From Rhodobacterales bacterium (GTDB lineage Bacteria; Pseudomonadota; Alphaproteobacteria; Rhodobacterales; Rhodobacteraceae): a stretch of 64,000 bases of DNA. This document shows positions 46,874-56,934 of this stretch, piece after piece. Under the pieces are notes generated by a model, which searched no databases, was not told the origin of the DNA, and worked only from the letters and a program-made list of their open reading frames with translations. Each line of letters starts with the position of its first letter. The first letter of the stretch is position 1. Both the position numbers and the translations under genes were made by a program. The stretch is taken from assembly GCA_026400355.1 (NCBI GenBank), contig JAPLPE010000012.1, forward strand, positions 37,420-101,419, given 5' to 3'.

Positions 46874-47926
46874 ATGTCCATTCCCGTCATCACGCAGTCC
46901 CGCACGATCACAACGTCGCGCTTGACAACCCGCGTCCTGTTCTCCGGGCCCGGTGACGGCGTGCCGGTCATCTTCGTCCACGGCAACCTGTCGGCGGCCA
47001 CATGGTGGGAAGAAACGATGCTCCGCCTCCCCGCAGGCTACCGGGCCATCGCGCCCGACCTGCGCAGCTATGGTGAATCCGATCCGGCCGCAAAGGTGGA
47101 CGCCACCCGCGGCATGGGCGATCTCTCGGACGATATCGCGGCCCTGATGGACGCGCTTTCCATCCCCGCCGCCCATATGGCCGGCCATTCCCTCGGCGGC
47201 GGCGTACTCTGGCAGTTCCTCGCAGACCACCCTTCCCGCGTGCTCTCGCTCACCCAAGTCTGCCCCTCCTCGCCTTACGGCTTTGGCGGCAGCAAGGCCG
47301 ACGGCACCCCCTGCTTTGCTGATGGCGCAGGCAGCGGCGCCTCTGCAGTCAACCCGGCCTTTGCCGGGCTTCTGGCTGCTGGTGACCGGGGCGAAGATAC
47401 GCCTTTTCACCCGCGCAACATCCTCAACACCTATGTCTGGAAACCGCCCTTCGTGCCTGCCCGGTTCGAGGATATCCTGACCTCGGCGCTGGCCCAGCAC
47501 ACCGGCCCACAGGATTACCCCGGCGATATCGTCCCCTCGGCCAACTGGCCCACGGTTGCCGCAGGCACATCCGGCCCCATCAACGCCATGGCCCGCAACC
47601 ATCAGGCCGACCCGCTTGCCTTTACAAAGGTCAGGGCAAAGCCGCCTGTCCTTTGGCTCCGTGGGGCCGATGATACCGTCGTCTCGGACACATCCCTTTT
47701 CGATCTGGGCTTCCTTGGCAGCGTCGGCGCAGTCCCCGGCTGGCCGGGGGCCGACATCTATCCGCCCCAACCCATGATCGCCCAGACCCGCGCCGCCCTC
47801 GACGCTTACAAGGCTGCGGGTGGCACCTACAAAGAAGAGGTTTTTGCCGACTGCGGCCATTCCCCCTACCTTGAAAAACCCTCGGCTTTTGACGCTGCTT
47901 TCCACGCCATCCTGACCGGCAACTGA
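46874..47926 (+). CDS. Alpha/beta hydrolase
   Basis: A 350-residue alpha/beta hydrolase. The oxyanion strand is FVHGNLSAATWWEE, the nucleophile elbow is GHSLGGGV, the acid is the Asp in LWLRGADDTVV and the His is in DCGHSPYLEKP. A cap region lies between about residues 130 and 260. It begins 31 bp after malate synthase in the same direction and may be co-transcribed. The substrate is not evident. Confidence 0.88.
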   Translation: MSIPVITQSRTITTSRLTTRVLFSGPGDGVPVIFVHGNLSAATWWEETMLRLPAGYRAIAPDLRSYGESDPAAKVDATRGMGDLSDDIAALMDALSIPAAHMAGHSLGGGVLWQFLADHPSRVLSLTQVCPSSPYGFGGSKADGTPCFADGAGSGASAVNPAFAGLLAAGDRGEDTPFHPRNILNTYVWKPPFVPARFEDILTSALAQHTGPQDYPGDIVPSANWPTVAAGTSGPINAMARNHQADPLAFTKVRAKPPVLWLRGADDTVVSDTSLFDLGFLGSVGAVPGWPGADIYPPQPMIAQTRAALDAYKAAGGTYKEEVFADCGHSPYLEKPSAFDAAFHAILTGN

Positions 47927-48063
47927 CCGCGCTGCGGCATTGGCCGGGCCGGATTGCCTGCAAATGTGGCATGTGCGCCCATGCAGGGCTGCTTTGCGCC
48001 AAGGTAACCTTTTCATGACAGGCTTGTCCCGCTATCGTTGGTGAAAATCATAAGAGGACAGGC

Positions 48064-48840
48064 ATGGCACGCCCCGTCATCGGCATCATCGGCAACAGCC
48101 ATCTGATCAATGACCAGTATCTGACCCATGCAGGGGGTCACATGAATTCCTGTGCGGTGTCCAACGTGTCGAAATGCCTGCCCCTCATCATCCCCGCCGA
48201 CCCCGCGCTGGTTTCTGTCGAAGACTTGCTCGACACCTGCGACGGCTTCCTCCTGACGGGTGGCCGTCCCAACGTCCACCCCGAGGAATACGGCGAAGAG
48301 GAAACCCCCGCCCACGGTGCCTTTGACCGGGGCCGTGATGCCGTCGTCCTCCCGCTCATCCGCGCCTGCGTCGAACGCGGCCAGCCGATTCTTGGCGTCT
48401 GCCGCGGATTTCAGGAGGTGAACGTGGCCCTTGGCGGCACGCTCTATCCCGAAATCCGCGACCTGCCCGGCCGCAGCAACCACCGCATGCCCCCCGATGG
48501 CACGCTCGAAGAGAAATTCGCCCTCCGCCACAAGGTGACGCTGACCGAAGGCGGCCCGTTCCACCGCCTGTTTGGCGCGACCGAGGTGATGACCAACACG
48601 CTCCACGGGCAGGGGATCAAGCTGCCCGGCCAGCGTATCGTCATCGACGGCTACGCCCCCGACGGCACGCCCGAGGCGATCTATGTCCGGGGCGCCCCCG
48701 GCTTCACCCTCTCAGTCCAGTGGCACCCGGAATGGAACGCCGGAAACGACCCCGTCTCCCGTCCGCTGTTCGAGGCGTTCGGCGACGCCGCCCGCGACTG
48801 GGCGATGGGGAAACGCGCACCGGTTCGCCTAAGCGCCTGA
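48064..48840 (+). CDS. Gamma-glutamyl-gamma-aminobutyrate hydrolase family protein (PuuD-like)
   Basis: A 258-residue class I glutamine-amidotransferase-like hydrolase. The nucleophile Cys is in LGVCRGFQEVNV and the His/Glu pair is in QWHPEWN. LLTGGRPNVHPEEYG matches the PuuD pattern. PuuD releases glutamate from gamma-glutamyl-GABA at the end of the glutamylated putrescine pathway. The ribosome site is AGAGGAC. The glutamine-synthetase-like ligase lies 36 kb away in this window, so the two steps, if connected, are unlinked. Confidence 0.87.
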   Translation: MARPVIGIIGNSHLINDQYLTHAGGHMNSCAVSNVSKCLPLIIPADPALVSVEDLLDTCDGFLLTGGRPNVHPEEYGEEETPAHGAFDRGRDAVVLPLIRACVERGQPILGVCRGFQEVNVALGGTLYPEIRDLPGRSNHRMPPDGTLEEKFALRHKVTLTEGGPFHRLFGATEVMTNTLHGQGIKLPGQRIVIDGYAPDGTPEAIYVRGAPGFTLSVQWHPEWNAGNDPVSRPLFEAFGDAARDWAMGKRAPVRLSA

Positions 48841-48953
48841 CCTTCAGGCACTGCTCCCAAACCTCAATTGCACCGCCCCGGTTGACCCGGCAAACCGCGC
48901 ACATAGGTAACGCCCCGCCGGCCCTTCCCGCCGGGTTCAAGACGGGTGACACC

Positions 48954-50273
48954 ATGGCCTTGGCCGACGTCCGGCGCGAGTTTCCGGCAATCTTCTTTCT
49001 TGCCCTGCCCATCGTGGCCAGCCTCTCGGCCTCGACCCTCCTCGGCGTCACCGATTCGATCATGCTGGCCCCCCTCGGCCCGGTGCCCCTCGCCGCCGTG
49101 GGGCTCGCCGGGGCGGCGGCACTGATCCTCTATGCTGCGATTTACGGCATGCTCTCGGCCCTCTCGGTCCGCATCGGTGCGGCTTACGGGGCAGGGCAGG
49201 GGCGTCAGATCCCTGTCATCCTCCGCAGCGGTCTGGCCCTTGGGTTCATCGTGGGCACCGGCGGCGCGGCGCTCATGGGCCTTGCCTATTTCGCCCTTCC
49301 ATGGCTCGGTCAACCGAACGAGGTCATAGCATCCCTGCCAGCCTATTGGGCCTGCATCAGCCTCCTCATGATCCCTTTCAGCGTCCTGACCGTCTTCAAA
49401 TCCGCGTTCGAGGCGGTCGGGCGGCCGTGGCTCGGCACCGGCTTTGCCTTCCTTGCCGTCGTCACCAACGTCCCTCTGAACTACGCCCTGATCTGGGGCA
49501 TCGGCCCCTTCCCTGAACTGGGCCTGACCGGCGCCGGGATCGCGAGCCTTGCCGCCGAAGCCCTCGCCCTCGCCACTGCCTCGACCTATTGGGCGACAGC
49601 CCCCTCCATGCGCCGCCTGCGCCTCCGCCGCGCCATCAACGCTGCCGAAATCGTGGCGAGCGCCAAGGAAGGTGCACCGCTCGGCCTCCTCTACATCGCC
49701 GAAACCGGGGCCATGGCCGTAGCCGTCGCCATGATCGGCACCTTCGGCACGATTGCTTTGGCCGCCAATCAGGTCTCCCAATCGGTGGGAAGCCTTCTCT
49801 ACATGCTCCCCCTCGGCGTCGCGGGCGCGGTGGCGATCCGCGTCGCGCAGGAAAAAGGTGCTGGCAACCTCGCGGCCCTCCGTCCCATCGTCTGGGCCGC
49901 CCTCGGACTTGCCTCGGTCTGGCTCTGCTGTGCGGCGGCAATCCTCTTCCTGCGAGGTCCCGAAATTGCAGCCCTCATCACCAACGACCCACAGGTCATC
50001 GCGGTGGCCGCTGCCATCTTCCTTGTCTTCGCCCCCATGCAGGTGGCCGACGGCGTGCAATCCACCATGCTCGGTGCGCTGCGCGGCATGTCCGACACCG
50101 CCGTTCCCGCCCTCGTCTCCATGGTCGCCTACTGGGTCTTGGCGCTGCCCTTGGGCTGGGTTCTGGCCCATCACGCAGGCTTCGGCCCCTCCGGCATCTG
50201 GGCCGGATTCCTCGTGGCCCTCGTGCTCGCAGGGGTGATCCTCACCTTCCGCTTCCGTGCCCGCACGATCTGA
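48954..50273 (+). CDS. MATE family efflux transporter
   Basis: A 439-residue membrane protein with about 12 helices in two related halves. LALPIVASLSASTLLGVTDSIMLAPLGPVPLAAVGLA at the start and LLYIAETGAMAVAVAMIGTFGTIALAANQV at the beginning of the second half are typical of MATE (NorM-type) drug or cation antiporters. The ATG at 48954 gives the normal start; the open frame extends upstream to 48720 over the end of the preceding gene without similarity. Confidence 0.9.
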   Translation: MALADVRREFPAIFFLALPIVASLSASTLLGVTDSIMLAPLGPVPLAAVGLAGAAALILYAAIYGMLSALSVRIGAAYGAGQGRQIPVILRSGLALGFIVGTGGAALMGLAYFALPWLGQPNEVIASLPAYWACISLLMIPFSVLTVFKSAFEAVGRPWLGTGFAFLAVVTNVPLNYALIWGIGPFPELGLTGAGIASLAAEALALATASTYWATAPSMRRLRLRRAINAAEIVASAKEGAPLGLLYIAETGAMAVAVAMIGTFGTIALAANQVSQSVGSLLYMLPLGVAGAVAIRVAQEKGAGNLAALRPIVWAALGLASVWLCCAAAILFLRGPEIAALITNDPQVIAVAAAIFLVFAPMQVADGVQSTMLGALRGMSDTAVPALVSMVAYWVLALPLGWVLAHHAGFGPSGIWAGFLVALVLAGVILTFRFRARTI

Positions 50274-50346
50274 GGCCAGTCTTGCCAAGAACCCGGTTTG
50301 GCCGCACTGATGACGCGGCAGAAATGAACAACGGAGAGGGCTGCAG

Positions 50347-51033
50347 ATGAAACGGTCGCGCATCAACGAAATCATGGCCGAGGCGGAACACATGATCCGC
50401 CACTATGGCTTTGTCCTGCCCCCCTTCGCCCAATGGACCCCGGACGAGTTCAAAGCCCGCAAGGACGCAGCCCGCAACGTCATCGACGCCCGCTGCGGCT
50501 GGGACATCACCGATTTCGGCAAGGGCGAGTATGACGCCATCGGCCTCTTCCTCTTCACCCTCCGCAACGGCCGCCTGTCCGACCTCCAGCGCGGCGGCGG
50601 CATGTGCTATGCCGAAAAGCTTTTGATTTCAAAGCAGGATCAGCTGACGCCGATGCACACCCATGTCATCAAGGCCGAAGACATCATCAACCGTGGCGGC
50701 AAGACTTTGGTCGTCGAACTCTACGGTTCCGACGATCGGGGCCACTGGGCCGGCGACAAGGGCGGGACGGTCTTCTGCGACGGCATCCGCCGCGACTATG
50801 CCCCGGGCGAAAAGCTTCGGCTCGCGCCGGGCGAAAGCGTGACGCTGATGCCCGGCGACTGGCACGCCTTCTGGGGCGAAGGCGGCGACGTGCTGGTGGG
50901 CGAGGTTTCGACCGTCAACGACGACGAAACCGACAACATCTTCCGCGACCCCATCGGCCGCTTTGCTGCCATCGACGAGGACGAAGCCCCGACCCACCTC
51001 CTCGTCAGCGACTACCGCACCTGGTTCGCGTAG
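50347..51033 (+). CDS. D-lyxose isomerase family protein
   Basis: A 228-residue cupin of the D-lyxose ketol-isomerase family. The metal ligands are visible as two His in TPMHTHVIKAEDI, a Glu in VVELYG, and a His in GDWHAFWG. LAPGESVTLMPG and GEVSTVNDDETDN are family blocks. Members interconvert D-lyxose and D-xylulose or D-mannose and D-fructose. No sugar transporter is adjacent, so the physiological substrate is open. The ATG lies a few bases after GGAGAGG. Confidence 0.87.
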   Translation: MKRSRINEIMAEAEHMIRHYGFVLPPFAQWTPDEFKARKDAARNVIDARCGWDITDFGKGEYDAIGLFLFTLRNGRLSDLQRGGGMCYAEKLLISKQDQLTPMHTHVIKAEDIINRGGKTLVVELYGSDDRGHWAGDKGGTVFCDGIRRDYAPGEKLRLAPGESVTLMPGDWHAFWGEGGDVLVGEVSTVNDDETDNIFRDPIGRFAAIDEDEAPTHLLVSDYRTWFA

Positions 51034-51053
51034 GGCGGGGTTCAACCCGCCCC
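51031..51053 (+). terminator. GC-rich hairpin after the lyxose isomerase gene
   Basis: GGGCGGG (51033-51039) pairs with CCCGCCC (51046-51052) around a six-base loop. The hairpin begins within the TAG stop codon. There is no T-run. The same hairpin type recurs at other gene ends in this window. Confidence 0.5.
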
Positions 51054-51076
51054 CGACCCGAACCAAACGAAACTCT

Positions 51077-51268
51077 CCCCTAAGCGGGATCAGCGCCTGC
51101 TCCCGAGGAGCCACTGCCCCGCTTACTCCAGCTGTTTCCACCGGCCCCCGTCCCACCAACCTCGCAAAAGATTGGTCCCTGCCCCGGCGGGGGCGAAGCC
51201 CCTTGCCTCGGGGCGTCCGGCCGGAAAGGATCGCCCCAGTCGCGTGACCAAGGCAATGGCCTTGGTCA
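51077..51268 (+). repeat. Dispersed intergenic repeat, copy B
   Basis: It fills most of the 311-bp space between two convergent genes. It starts with TAAGCGGGATCAGC, has GAGGAGCC and GCCCCGCTTAC, then TTTCCACCGGCCCCCGT and CCAACCTCGCAAAAG, which are nearly identical in copy C. Next come GGGGGCGAAGCCCC and GGCGTCCGGCCGGAAAGGA. It ends with the palindrome of arms GACCAAGGC and GCCTTGGTC (51245-51268). It is the shortest of the three copies. Confidence 0.75.
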
Positions 51269-51316
51269 ATTTCGTAAGATGGGAGAGACCCACCACCCGC
51301 ACCACTGACAAAGAAC

Positions 51317-51348
51317 GTAGGGCGGGCTTTACCCAACCCCCGCCTTAC
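51317..51348 (-). terminator. GC-rich hairpin at the end of the DUF2842 gene
   Basis: GTAGGGCGGG pairs with CCCGCCTTAC (one G-U). On the minus strand it begins with the TAA of the DUF2842 gene and is followed by TTCTTTG, so it could terminate the purA-DUF2842 message. Confidence 0.5.
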
Positions 51349-51578
51349 CCCCGCTCTTCCGGCTTTGCATCCGGGTCCGGCTGCCCGATCCCCGTGAACA
51401 CCGCCTTGAACGGCAGCGCCCAGACCACCCCCAAAGCGACATAGACCAGGAACTCGACCCAGATCGGCGGCCGGTCGAGCATGTTCATCACCGTGACCGC
51501 CGCCATGATATAGATCGGCAGCCCTACCAGCAGGATCACCAAAGACCACCGCCGCCTTGCCTTGTAACTCAGTGCCAT
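51345..51578 (-). CDS. DUF2842 family membrane protein
   Basis: A 77-residue protein with two membrane helices (about residues 10-32 and 42-62) and a charged tail. SYKARRRWSLVILLVGLPIY and WVEFLVYVALGVVWALPFKAVFTGIGQPDPDA are typical of DUF2842, which is confined to alphaproteobacteria. It starts 10 bp after purA on the same strand and is probably expressed with it. Function unknown. Confidence 0.9.
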   Translation of the reverse strand: MALSYKARRRWSLVILLVGLPIYIMAAVTVMNMLDRPPIWVEFLVYVALGVVWALPFKAVFTGIGQPDPDAKPEERG

Positions 51579-51588
51579 CCTTACCCCC

Positions 51589-52881
<1,293 letters not shown>

Positions 52882-53019
52882 TGCACGTCCCCTTGCCAAA
52901 GCCGAGCCCCGTATAGCCGCCACGCCCCCGGGGGGAAACCGCGATTTTGGCCGTGCCGTCCTCTGGACAGCCCCCCTTTGGCCCGCCATCCTTGCGGCAA
53001 TTGGACTTCGGAGGAACCG

Positions 53020-53418
53020 ATGGGCTTTCTGATCCGCTGGATTTTCGCACTGCTGCTCCTTGTTCTGACATATAATCCCTCGTTCTGGAGCTATTCCACC
53101 TGGTTCACCGAACATTACACCGACCAGCTTCCTCTCGCCGTGCTCGGCGCACTTGTTCTGATTGCGGGCTACCTCGTTTATCTCCGCGCCACGCTGAACT
53201 CGATCGGCATCGTCGGCATGGTTCTGATCCTCGCTCTTGTCGGCGCCATCCTCTGGGTCCTGTTCAGCCTGGGCTGGCTGACTTTCGGCAATTACACCCT
53301 AAACACCTGGGTCTTCATCCTTGCCCTCTCCCTCGTTCTCGCCATCGGCATGTACTGGTCTGTCATCTGGCGCCGCATCTCCGGGCAGGTCGACGTGGAC
53401 GAGGTCGACACGAACTGA
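53020..53418 (+). CDS. Small four-helix membrane protein (DUF6524-like)
   Basis: A 132-residue protein with four membrane helices and an acidic end (VDVDEVDTN). An excellent ribosome site, GGAGGA, precedes the ATG. It resembles what I remember as DUF6524, a family with no known role; that assignment is tentative. It is divergent from purA and lies four bases before the helix-hairpin-helix gene. Confidence 0.85.
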   Translation: MGFLIRWIFALLLLVLTYNPSFWSYSTWFTEHYTDQLPLAVLGALVLIAGYLVYLRATLNSIGIVGMVLILALVGAILWVLFSLGWLTFGNYTLNTWVFILALSLVLAIGMYWSVIWRRISGQVDVDEVDTN

Positions 53419-53421
53419 TCC

Positions 53422-53643
53422 ATGCCCGGCCCGCGCCCTGAACCTGAAGCGGACGACTGGCCGCCCCGGATCGGCACTCCGGCAATGCCTGCACTCGCCG
53501 GTGCCGGGTTCACCTCCAGCGCCACCCTCGCTTCCTGGCGCGAAGCGGATCTCATGGCTCTCCATGGCATGGGCCCCAAGGCCGCCCGCGACCTCAGCGA
53601 AGATCTGGCCCGCGGCGGCCTGACCTTCTCCCCCGGTCCATAA
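53422..53643 (+). CDS. Small helix-hairpin-helix protein
   Basis: A 73-residue protein. Residues about 25-65 (ALAGAGFTSSATLASWREADLMALHGMGPKAARDLSEDLARGG) form one helix-hairpin-helix unit with the HGMGPKA hairpin used to touch DNA backbone, similar to the C-terminal domain of the RNA polymerase alpha subunit. It starts three bases after the preceding stop, so the two are probably co-transcribed. Role unknown. Confidence 0.75.
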   Translation: MPGPRPEPEADDWPPRIGTPAMPALAGAGFTSSATLASWREADLMALHGMGPKAARDLSEDLARGGLTFSPGP

Positions 53644-53775
53644 CCGGTATCGGCGATGCGACACGGGGCCATTGTGCACCCGCTCCCTGGCATCAGGGCT
53701 TGCGGGTCTGCGAATCTGCTTCTAGATACGCCACGTCGTACGTCTGTCGTCGTGCATCCGTCCAGAGGCCGCCCC

Positions 53776-54120
53776 ATGGAAAACGTTGTCCTTGTCATCC
53801 ACCTGATCCTTGCCCTGTCGCTGATCGGCGTGGTCCTGCTGCAGCGCTCCGAAGGCGGTGGTCTCGGCATGGGCAGCCAGGGCGTCATGTCCAACCGTTC
53901 GGCTGCGACCGCGCTGGGCAAGGTGACCTGGGGCATCGCGGCCGCCTTCATCGTGACCTCGGTCGCCCTCACTATCATCGCGGCGCAGAATTCGGCCGGC
54001 TCATCGGTCGTTGACCGCATCTCTGACGTGCCCGCCGCCGAAACCCCGGCCACGCCCGATCTGGGCGGCGATCTTCTGCCGCCGACTTCGGACGCTCCTC
54101 TCGTGCCCGCCAACCCCTAA
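53776..54120 (+). CDS. secG: Preprotein translocase subunit SecG
   Basis: A 114-residue SecG of the SecYEG channel. The first helix (ENVVLVIHLILALSLIGVVLLQ), the conserved QRSEGGGLGMG loop and the second helix (about residues 54-74) are all present. A Pro- and Ala-rich C-terminal tail follows, as usual in alphaproteobacteria. The ATG at 53776 gives the family N-terminus. pyrG follows about 220 bp downstream, the common order in this group. Confidence 0.93.
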   Translation: MENVVLVIHLILALSLIGVVLLQRSEGGGLGMGSQGVMSNRSAATALGKVTWGIAAAFIVTSVALTIIAAQNSAGSSVVDRISDVPAAETPATPDLGGDLLPPTSDAPLVPANP

Positions 54121-54339
54121 GGCCGGCTCGAACCCGGGTCGCCGGCAGAACGGTCTCGGGACCGCGCGTACTTGTCACCCCACCTTACAACCCGTGGGCA
54201 CTGCCCTCTTCTTTCTCACATGATCTAGCGTCACGGGTTGCCACGGATGCCCGAATCCGGCTATCCTTAAATCCCGTGATGGTGCGTTCCCGGAATGTGC
54301 CTCTCTACCCAATTCGGACAATTCACGGGGGTTTCCACC

Positions 54340-55983
54340 TTGGCGCGATTCATCTTCATCACCGGCGGTGTGGTATCCTCGCTCGGCAAAGGCCTGGCCT
54401 CCGCCGCTCTTGGCGCGCTTCTGCAGGCCCGTGGCTTCTCGGTCCGCCTGCGCAAGCTTGACCCCTACCTCAACGTCGACCCCGGCACGATGTCGCCTTT
54501 TGAACATGGCGAGGTCTTTGTAACCGACGACGGCGCCGAAACCGACCTCGACCTTGGCCACTACGAACGCTTCACCGGCGTCAGCGCCCGCAAGACCGAC
54601 AGCGTCTCCTCCGGCCGCATCTATTCCACCGTTCTCGAAAAGGAACGCCGTGGCGACTACCTCGGCAAAACGATCCAGGTCATCCCCCACGTCACCAATG
54701 AAATCAAGGACTTCATCGCCATCGGCGAAGACGAGGTCGACTTCATGCTCTGCGAAATCGGCGGCACCGTCGGCGATATCGAAGGCCTCCCCTTCTTCGA
54801 AGCCATCCGCCAGTTCGCGCAGGACCGCAAACGCAACCAGTGCATCTTCGTGCACCTTACCCTGCTCCCCTATCTCGCCGCGAGCGGTGAGTTGAAAACC
54901 AAACCCACCCAGCACTCGGTCAAGGAACTCCGCGCCATCGGCATCGCGCCCGACATCCTGCTCCTGCGCTCCGAACACCCGATCCCGGAAAAGGAGCGTG
55001 AAAAGATCGCCCTCTTCTGCAACGTCCGCAAGGATGCCGTGATCGCCGCCTACGACCTGTCGACCATCTACGAAGCCCCGCTTGCCTACCACCGCGAGGG
55101 GCTCGATCAGGCCGTCCTTGACGCCTTCAACATCTCGCCCGCACCCAAGCCCAACCTGTCGCGCTGGGAAGATGTGATGGACCGCCTGACCAATGCCGAG
55201 GGCGAGGTCCGCGTCGCCATTGTCGGCAAATACACCCAGTTGGAAGACGCCTATAAATCGATTGCCGAGGCGCTGACCCACGGCGGCATGGCCAACCGCA
55301 CCCGCGTCCGCGCCGAATGGATCGACGCCGAGATTTTCGAACGCGAAGACCCCGCCCCCTACCTTGAAAACTTCCACGCCATCCTCGTCCCCGGCGGCTT
55401 TGGCGAGCGCGGGACCGAAGGCAAGATCAAGGCCGCCGAATTCGCCCGCACCCGCCGCATCCCCTATCTGGGCATCTGCCTTGGCATGCAGATGGCCGTG
55501 ATCGAGGCCGCCCGCAACGTCGCAGGCCTGTCCCGTGCCGGGTCCGAGGAGTTCGACCACGAGGCCGGGGTCAAACGCTTTGAACCCGTCGTCTATCACC
55601 TGAAAGAGTGGGTCCAGGGCAACCACGCCGTCACCCGCAAGACCACCGACGACAAGGGCGGCACGATGCGCCTTGGCGCCTATTCCGCGACTCTGGCCCC
55701 CGGATCGCGCGTGGCCGGGGTCTATGGCACGCTGGCCATCGAGGAACGCCACCGCCACCGCTATGAGGTGGACATCAAATACCGCGACAAACTCGAAACC
55801 TGCGGCCTCGCGTTTTCAGGGATGAGTCCAGACGGGCGTTTGCCCGAAATCGTCGAATGGAAAGACCACCCGTGGTTCATCGGGGTCCAGTTCCACCCGG
55901 AGTTGAAAAGCAAGCCCTTCGCGCCGCATCCGCTGTTTGCGGATTTCGTCCGGGCGGCGGTGGAGACGAGCAGGTTGGTATGA
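54340..55983 (+). CDS. pyrG: CTP synthase
   Basis: A 547-residue enzyme that turns UTP into CTP with ATP and glutamine. I use the TTG start at 54340, which yields the conserved N-terminus [21 protein letters not shown]; an ATG 15 codons earlier (54295) would add residues without similarity. The synthetase domain has [26 protein letters not shown]. The glutaminase domain has the triad Cys in [10 protein letters not shown] and His/Glu in VQFHPELKS. It marks the left edge of the accessory region. Confidence 0.96.
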   Translation: MARFIFITGGVVSSLGKGLASAALGALLQARGFSVRLRKLDPYLNVDPGTMSPFEHGEVFVTDDGAETDLDLGHYERFTGVSARKTDSVSSGRIYSTVLEKERRGDYLGKTIQVIPHVTNEIKDFIAIGEDEVDFMLCEIGGTVGDIEGLPFFEAIRQFAQDRKRNQCIFVHLTLLPYLAASGELKTKPTQHSVKELRAIGIAPDILLLRSEHPIPEKEREKIALFCNVRKDAVIAAYDLSTIYEAPLAYHREGLDQAVLDAFNISPAPKPNLSRWEDVMDRLTNAEGEVRVAIVGKYTQLEDAYKSIAEALTHGGMANRTRVRAEWIDAEIFEREDPAPYLENFHAILVPGGFGERGTEGKIKAAEFARTRRIPYLGICLGMQMAVIEAARNVAGLSRAGSEEFDHEAGVKRFEPVVYHLKEWVQGNHAVTRKTTDDKGGTMRLGAYSATLAPGSRVAGVYGTLAIEERHRHRYEVDIKYRDKLETCGLAFSGMSPDGRLPEIVEWKDHPWFIGVQFHPELKSKPFAPHPLFADFVRAAVETSRLV

Positions 55984-56007
55984 GGGGGTACCGAAGATTG
56001 AGCTTTG

Positions 56008-56424
56008 CTAGTGCCAACTCTTTTGTCTGTTCCAATCTACCCATGTTGGGTTTTGCCTCACCCAATCAAACATGAACCTTTCACAGTCTTGGCGGAAAGA
56101 CTTGTCGACCAATCGTGGATTACCGCTAACTACGAAGAACCGAAATCCGGGTGCACCAGTCAGTTGAGCGGCCAAACCATATGGTAGTGTGCGCCGCAAG
56201 TCCTCTACCGAAGCAGTGCGCGCTTTCATTGAGTTGAGCCAACTGATTTCCCTTTTGATCCGCCTTCTAAGGCTATTTCCAGTTTCTCCGATTCGGACCC
56301 CTAGTTGGTATGCATGGATAATTGCGTACAGCCCGGGCACATCAGGAAAACGATCTGGGTCGGAAGACTTTTCGATAGACCAGTCGACATTAAGACTAAT
56401 GCCATCGAATTCAACCGTTTTCAT
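56008..56424 (-). CDS. Hypothetical protein with GIY-YIG-like features
   Basis: A 138-residue protein. The middle reads PGLYAIIHAYQLGVRIGETGNSLRRRIKREISWL: GLY, then an IGETGNSLRRRI stretch, has the spacing and shape of a GIY-YIG nuclease core (first strand with GLY, second with IG-T, then the Arg helix). A clear C-terminal catalytic Glu is not obvious. DNA here is visibly richer in A and T than pyrG next to it, which suggests transfer. It is convergent with pyrG, about 24 bp apart. The assignment is tentative. Confidence 0.6.
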   Translation of the reverse strand: MKTVEFDGISLNVDWSIEKSSDPDRFPDVPGLYAIIHAYQLGVRIGETGNSLRRRIKREISWLNSMKARTASVEDLRRTLPYGLAAQLTGAPGFRFFVVSGNPRLVDKSFRQDCERFMFDWVRQNPTWVDWNRQKSWH

Positions 56425-56632
56425 GGAGATGAGCCTGTTGCGCAGCCATTATATCTTGGAAAATCATAGTCACGGAATTGGGCAGCATTTTGACGGCTGG
56501 TTGTCGAATTTCTGGAGTCGGCAAATCATTTCTTGAGCTTCCCTCAGTGTGAATGTTCTTCGCGCCAATCCTCCTGCCCAACTTCGGCAAAATCCGAATC
56601 GTGCATCCCAAACTCGAAATAGCCCGCTCGCC

Positions 56633-56685
56633 TAGGGCGGGTTTCACCCCGCCCCCCACCGATGGCGGGGTAAATCCCGCCCTAC
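56633..56685. repeat. Pair of GGGCGGG-type hairpins
   Basis: Two hairpins lie next to each other: GGGCGGG-tttca-CCCCGCCC at 56635-56654 and GGCGGG(G)-taaat-CCCGCCC at 56664-56682. The outer ends TAGGGCGGG and CCCGCCCTA also pair. They stand just before repeat copy C and match the hairpin type seen after other genes in this window. Confidence 0.5.
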
Positions 56686-56707
56686 TTTCCTTACTAGATC
56701 CGCATTC

Positions 56708-56927
56708 CCCCTGAGCGGGACAAGCGGGGGCTCCAGTGGAGCCGCCGCCCCGCTCACACCCCACCGCCTCCACCGGCCCCCGTTCCCCCAACCTCGCAAA
56801 AGGCCAGCGCCAGCGCCCTCTGGGGGCGAAGCCCCTGCCCTTGGGGGGGCAGGGGCTGGCCGAACGCTCAGGCGTCCGGCCGGAAAGCGTCCCCCTCCCC
56901 ACATGACCAAGGCGATGGCCTTGGTCA
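56708..56927 (+). repeat. Dispersed intergenic repeat, copy C
   Basis: The clearest copy. It begins CCCTGAGCGGGACAAGC, has a palindrome GGCTCCAGTGGAGCC flanked by AGCGGG and CCCCGCTCAC, then CTCCACCGGCCCCCGTTC and CCAACCTCGCAAAAGG as in copy B. Next come GGGGGCGAAGCCCC with an extra GC-rich insert and GGCGTCCGGCCGGAAAGCG. It ends with the GACCAAGGC/GCCTTGGTC palindrome at 56904-56927. A toxin-like remnant begins immediately after it. Confidence 0.75.
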
Positions 56928-56934
56928 TTCCACA

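Noticed and set aside
44608..47001. A 797-codon open frame on - opposite malate synthase G
   Set aside because: Malate synthase on + has complete family motifs and the exact expected length. The antisense frame shows only shadow composition.
48864..50393. A 509-codon open frame on - opposite the MATE gene
   Set aside because: Its hydrophilic, Gly/Asp/His-rich sequence is the mirror of a hydrophobic 12-helix protein.
54121..54339. Possible tRNA-Leu between secG and pyrG
   Set aside because: E. coli has a tRNA-Leu after secG, so I looked for one, but no cloverleaf with acceptor, anticodon and T arms could be built here.
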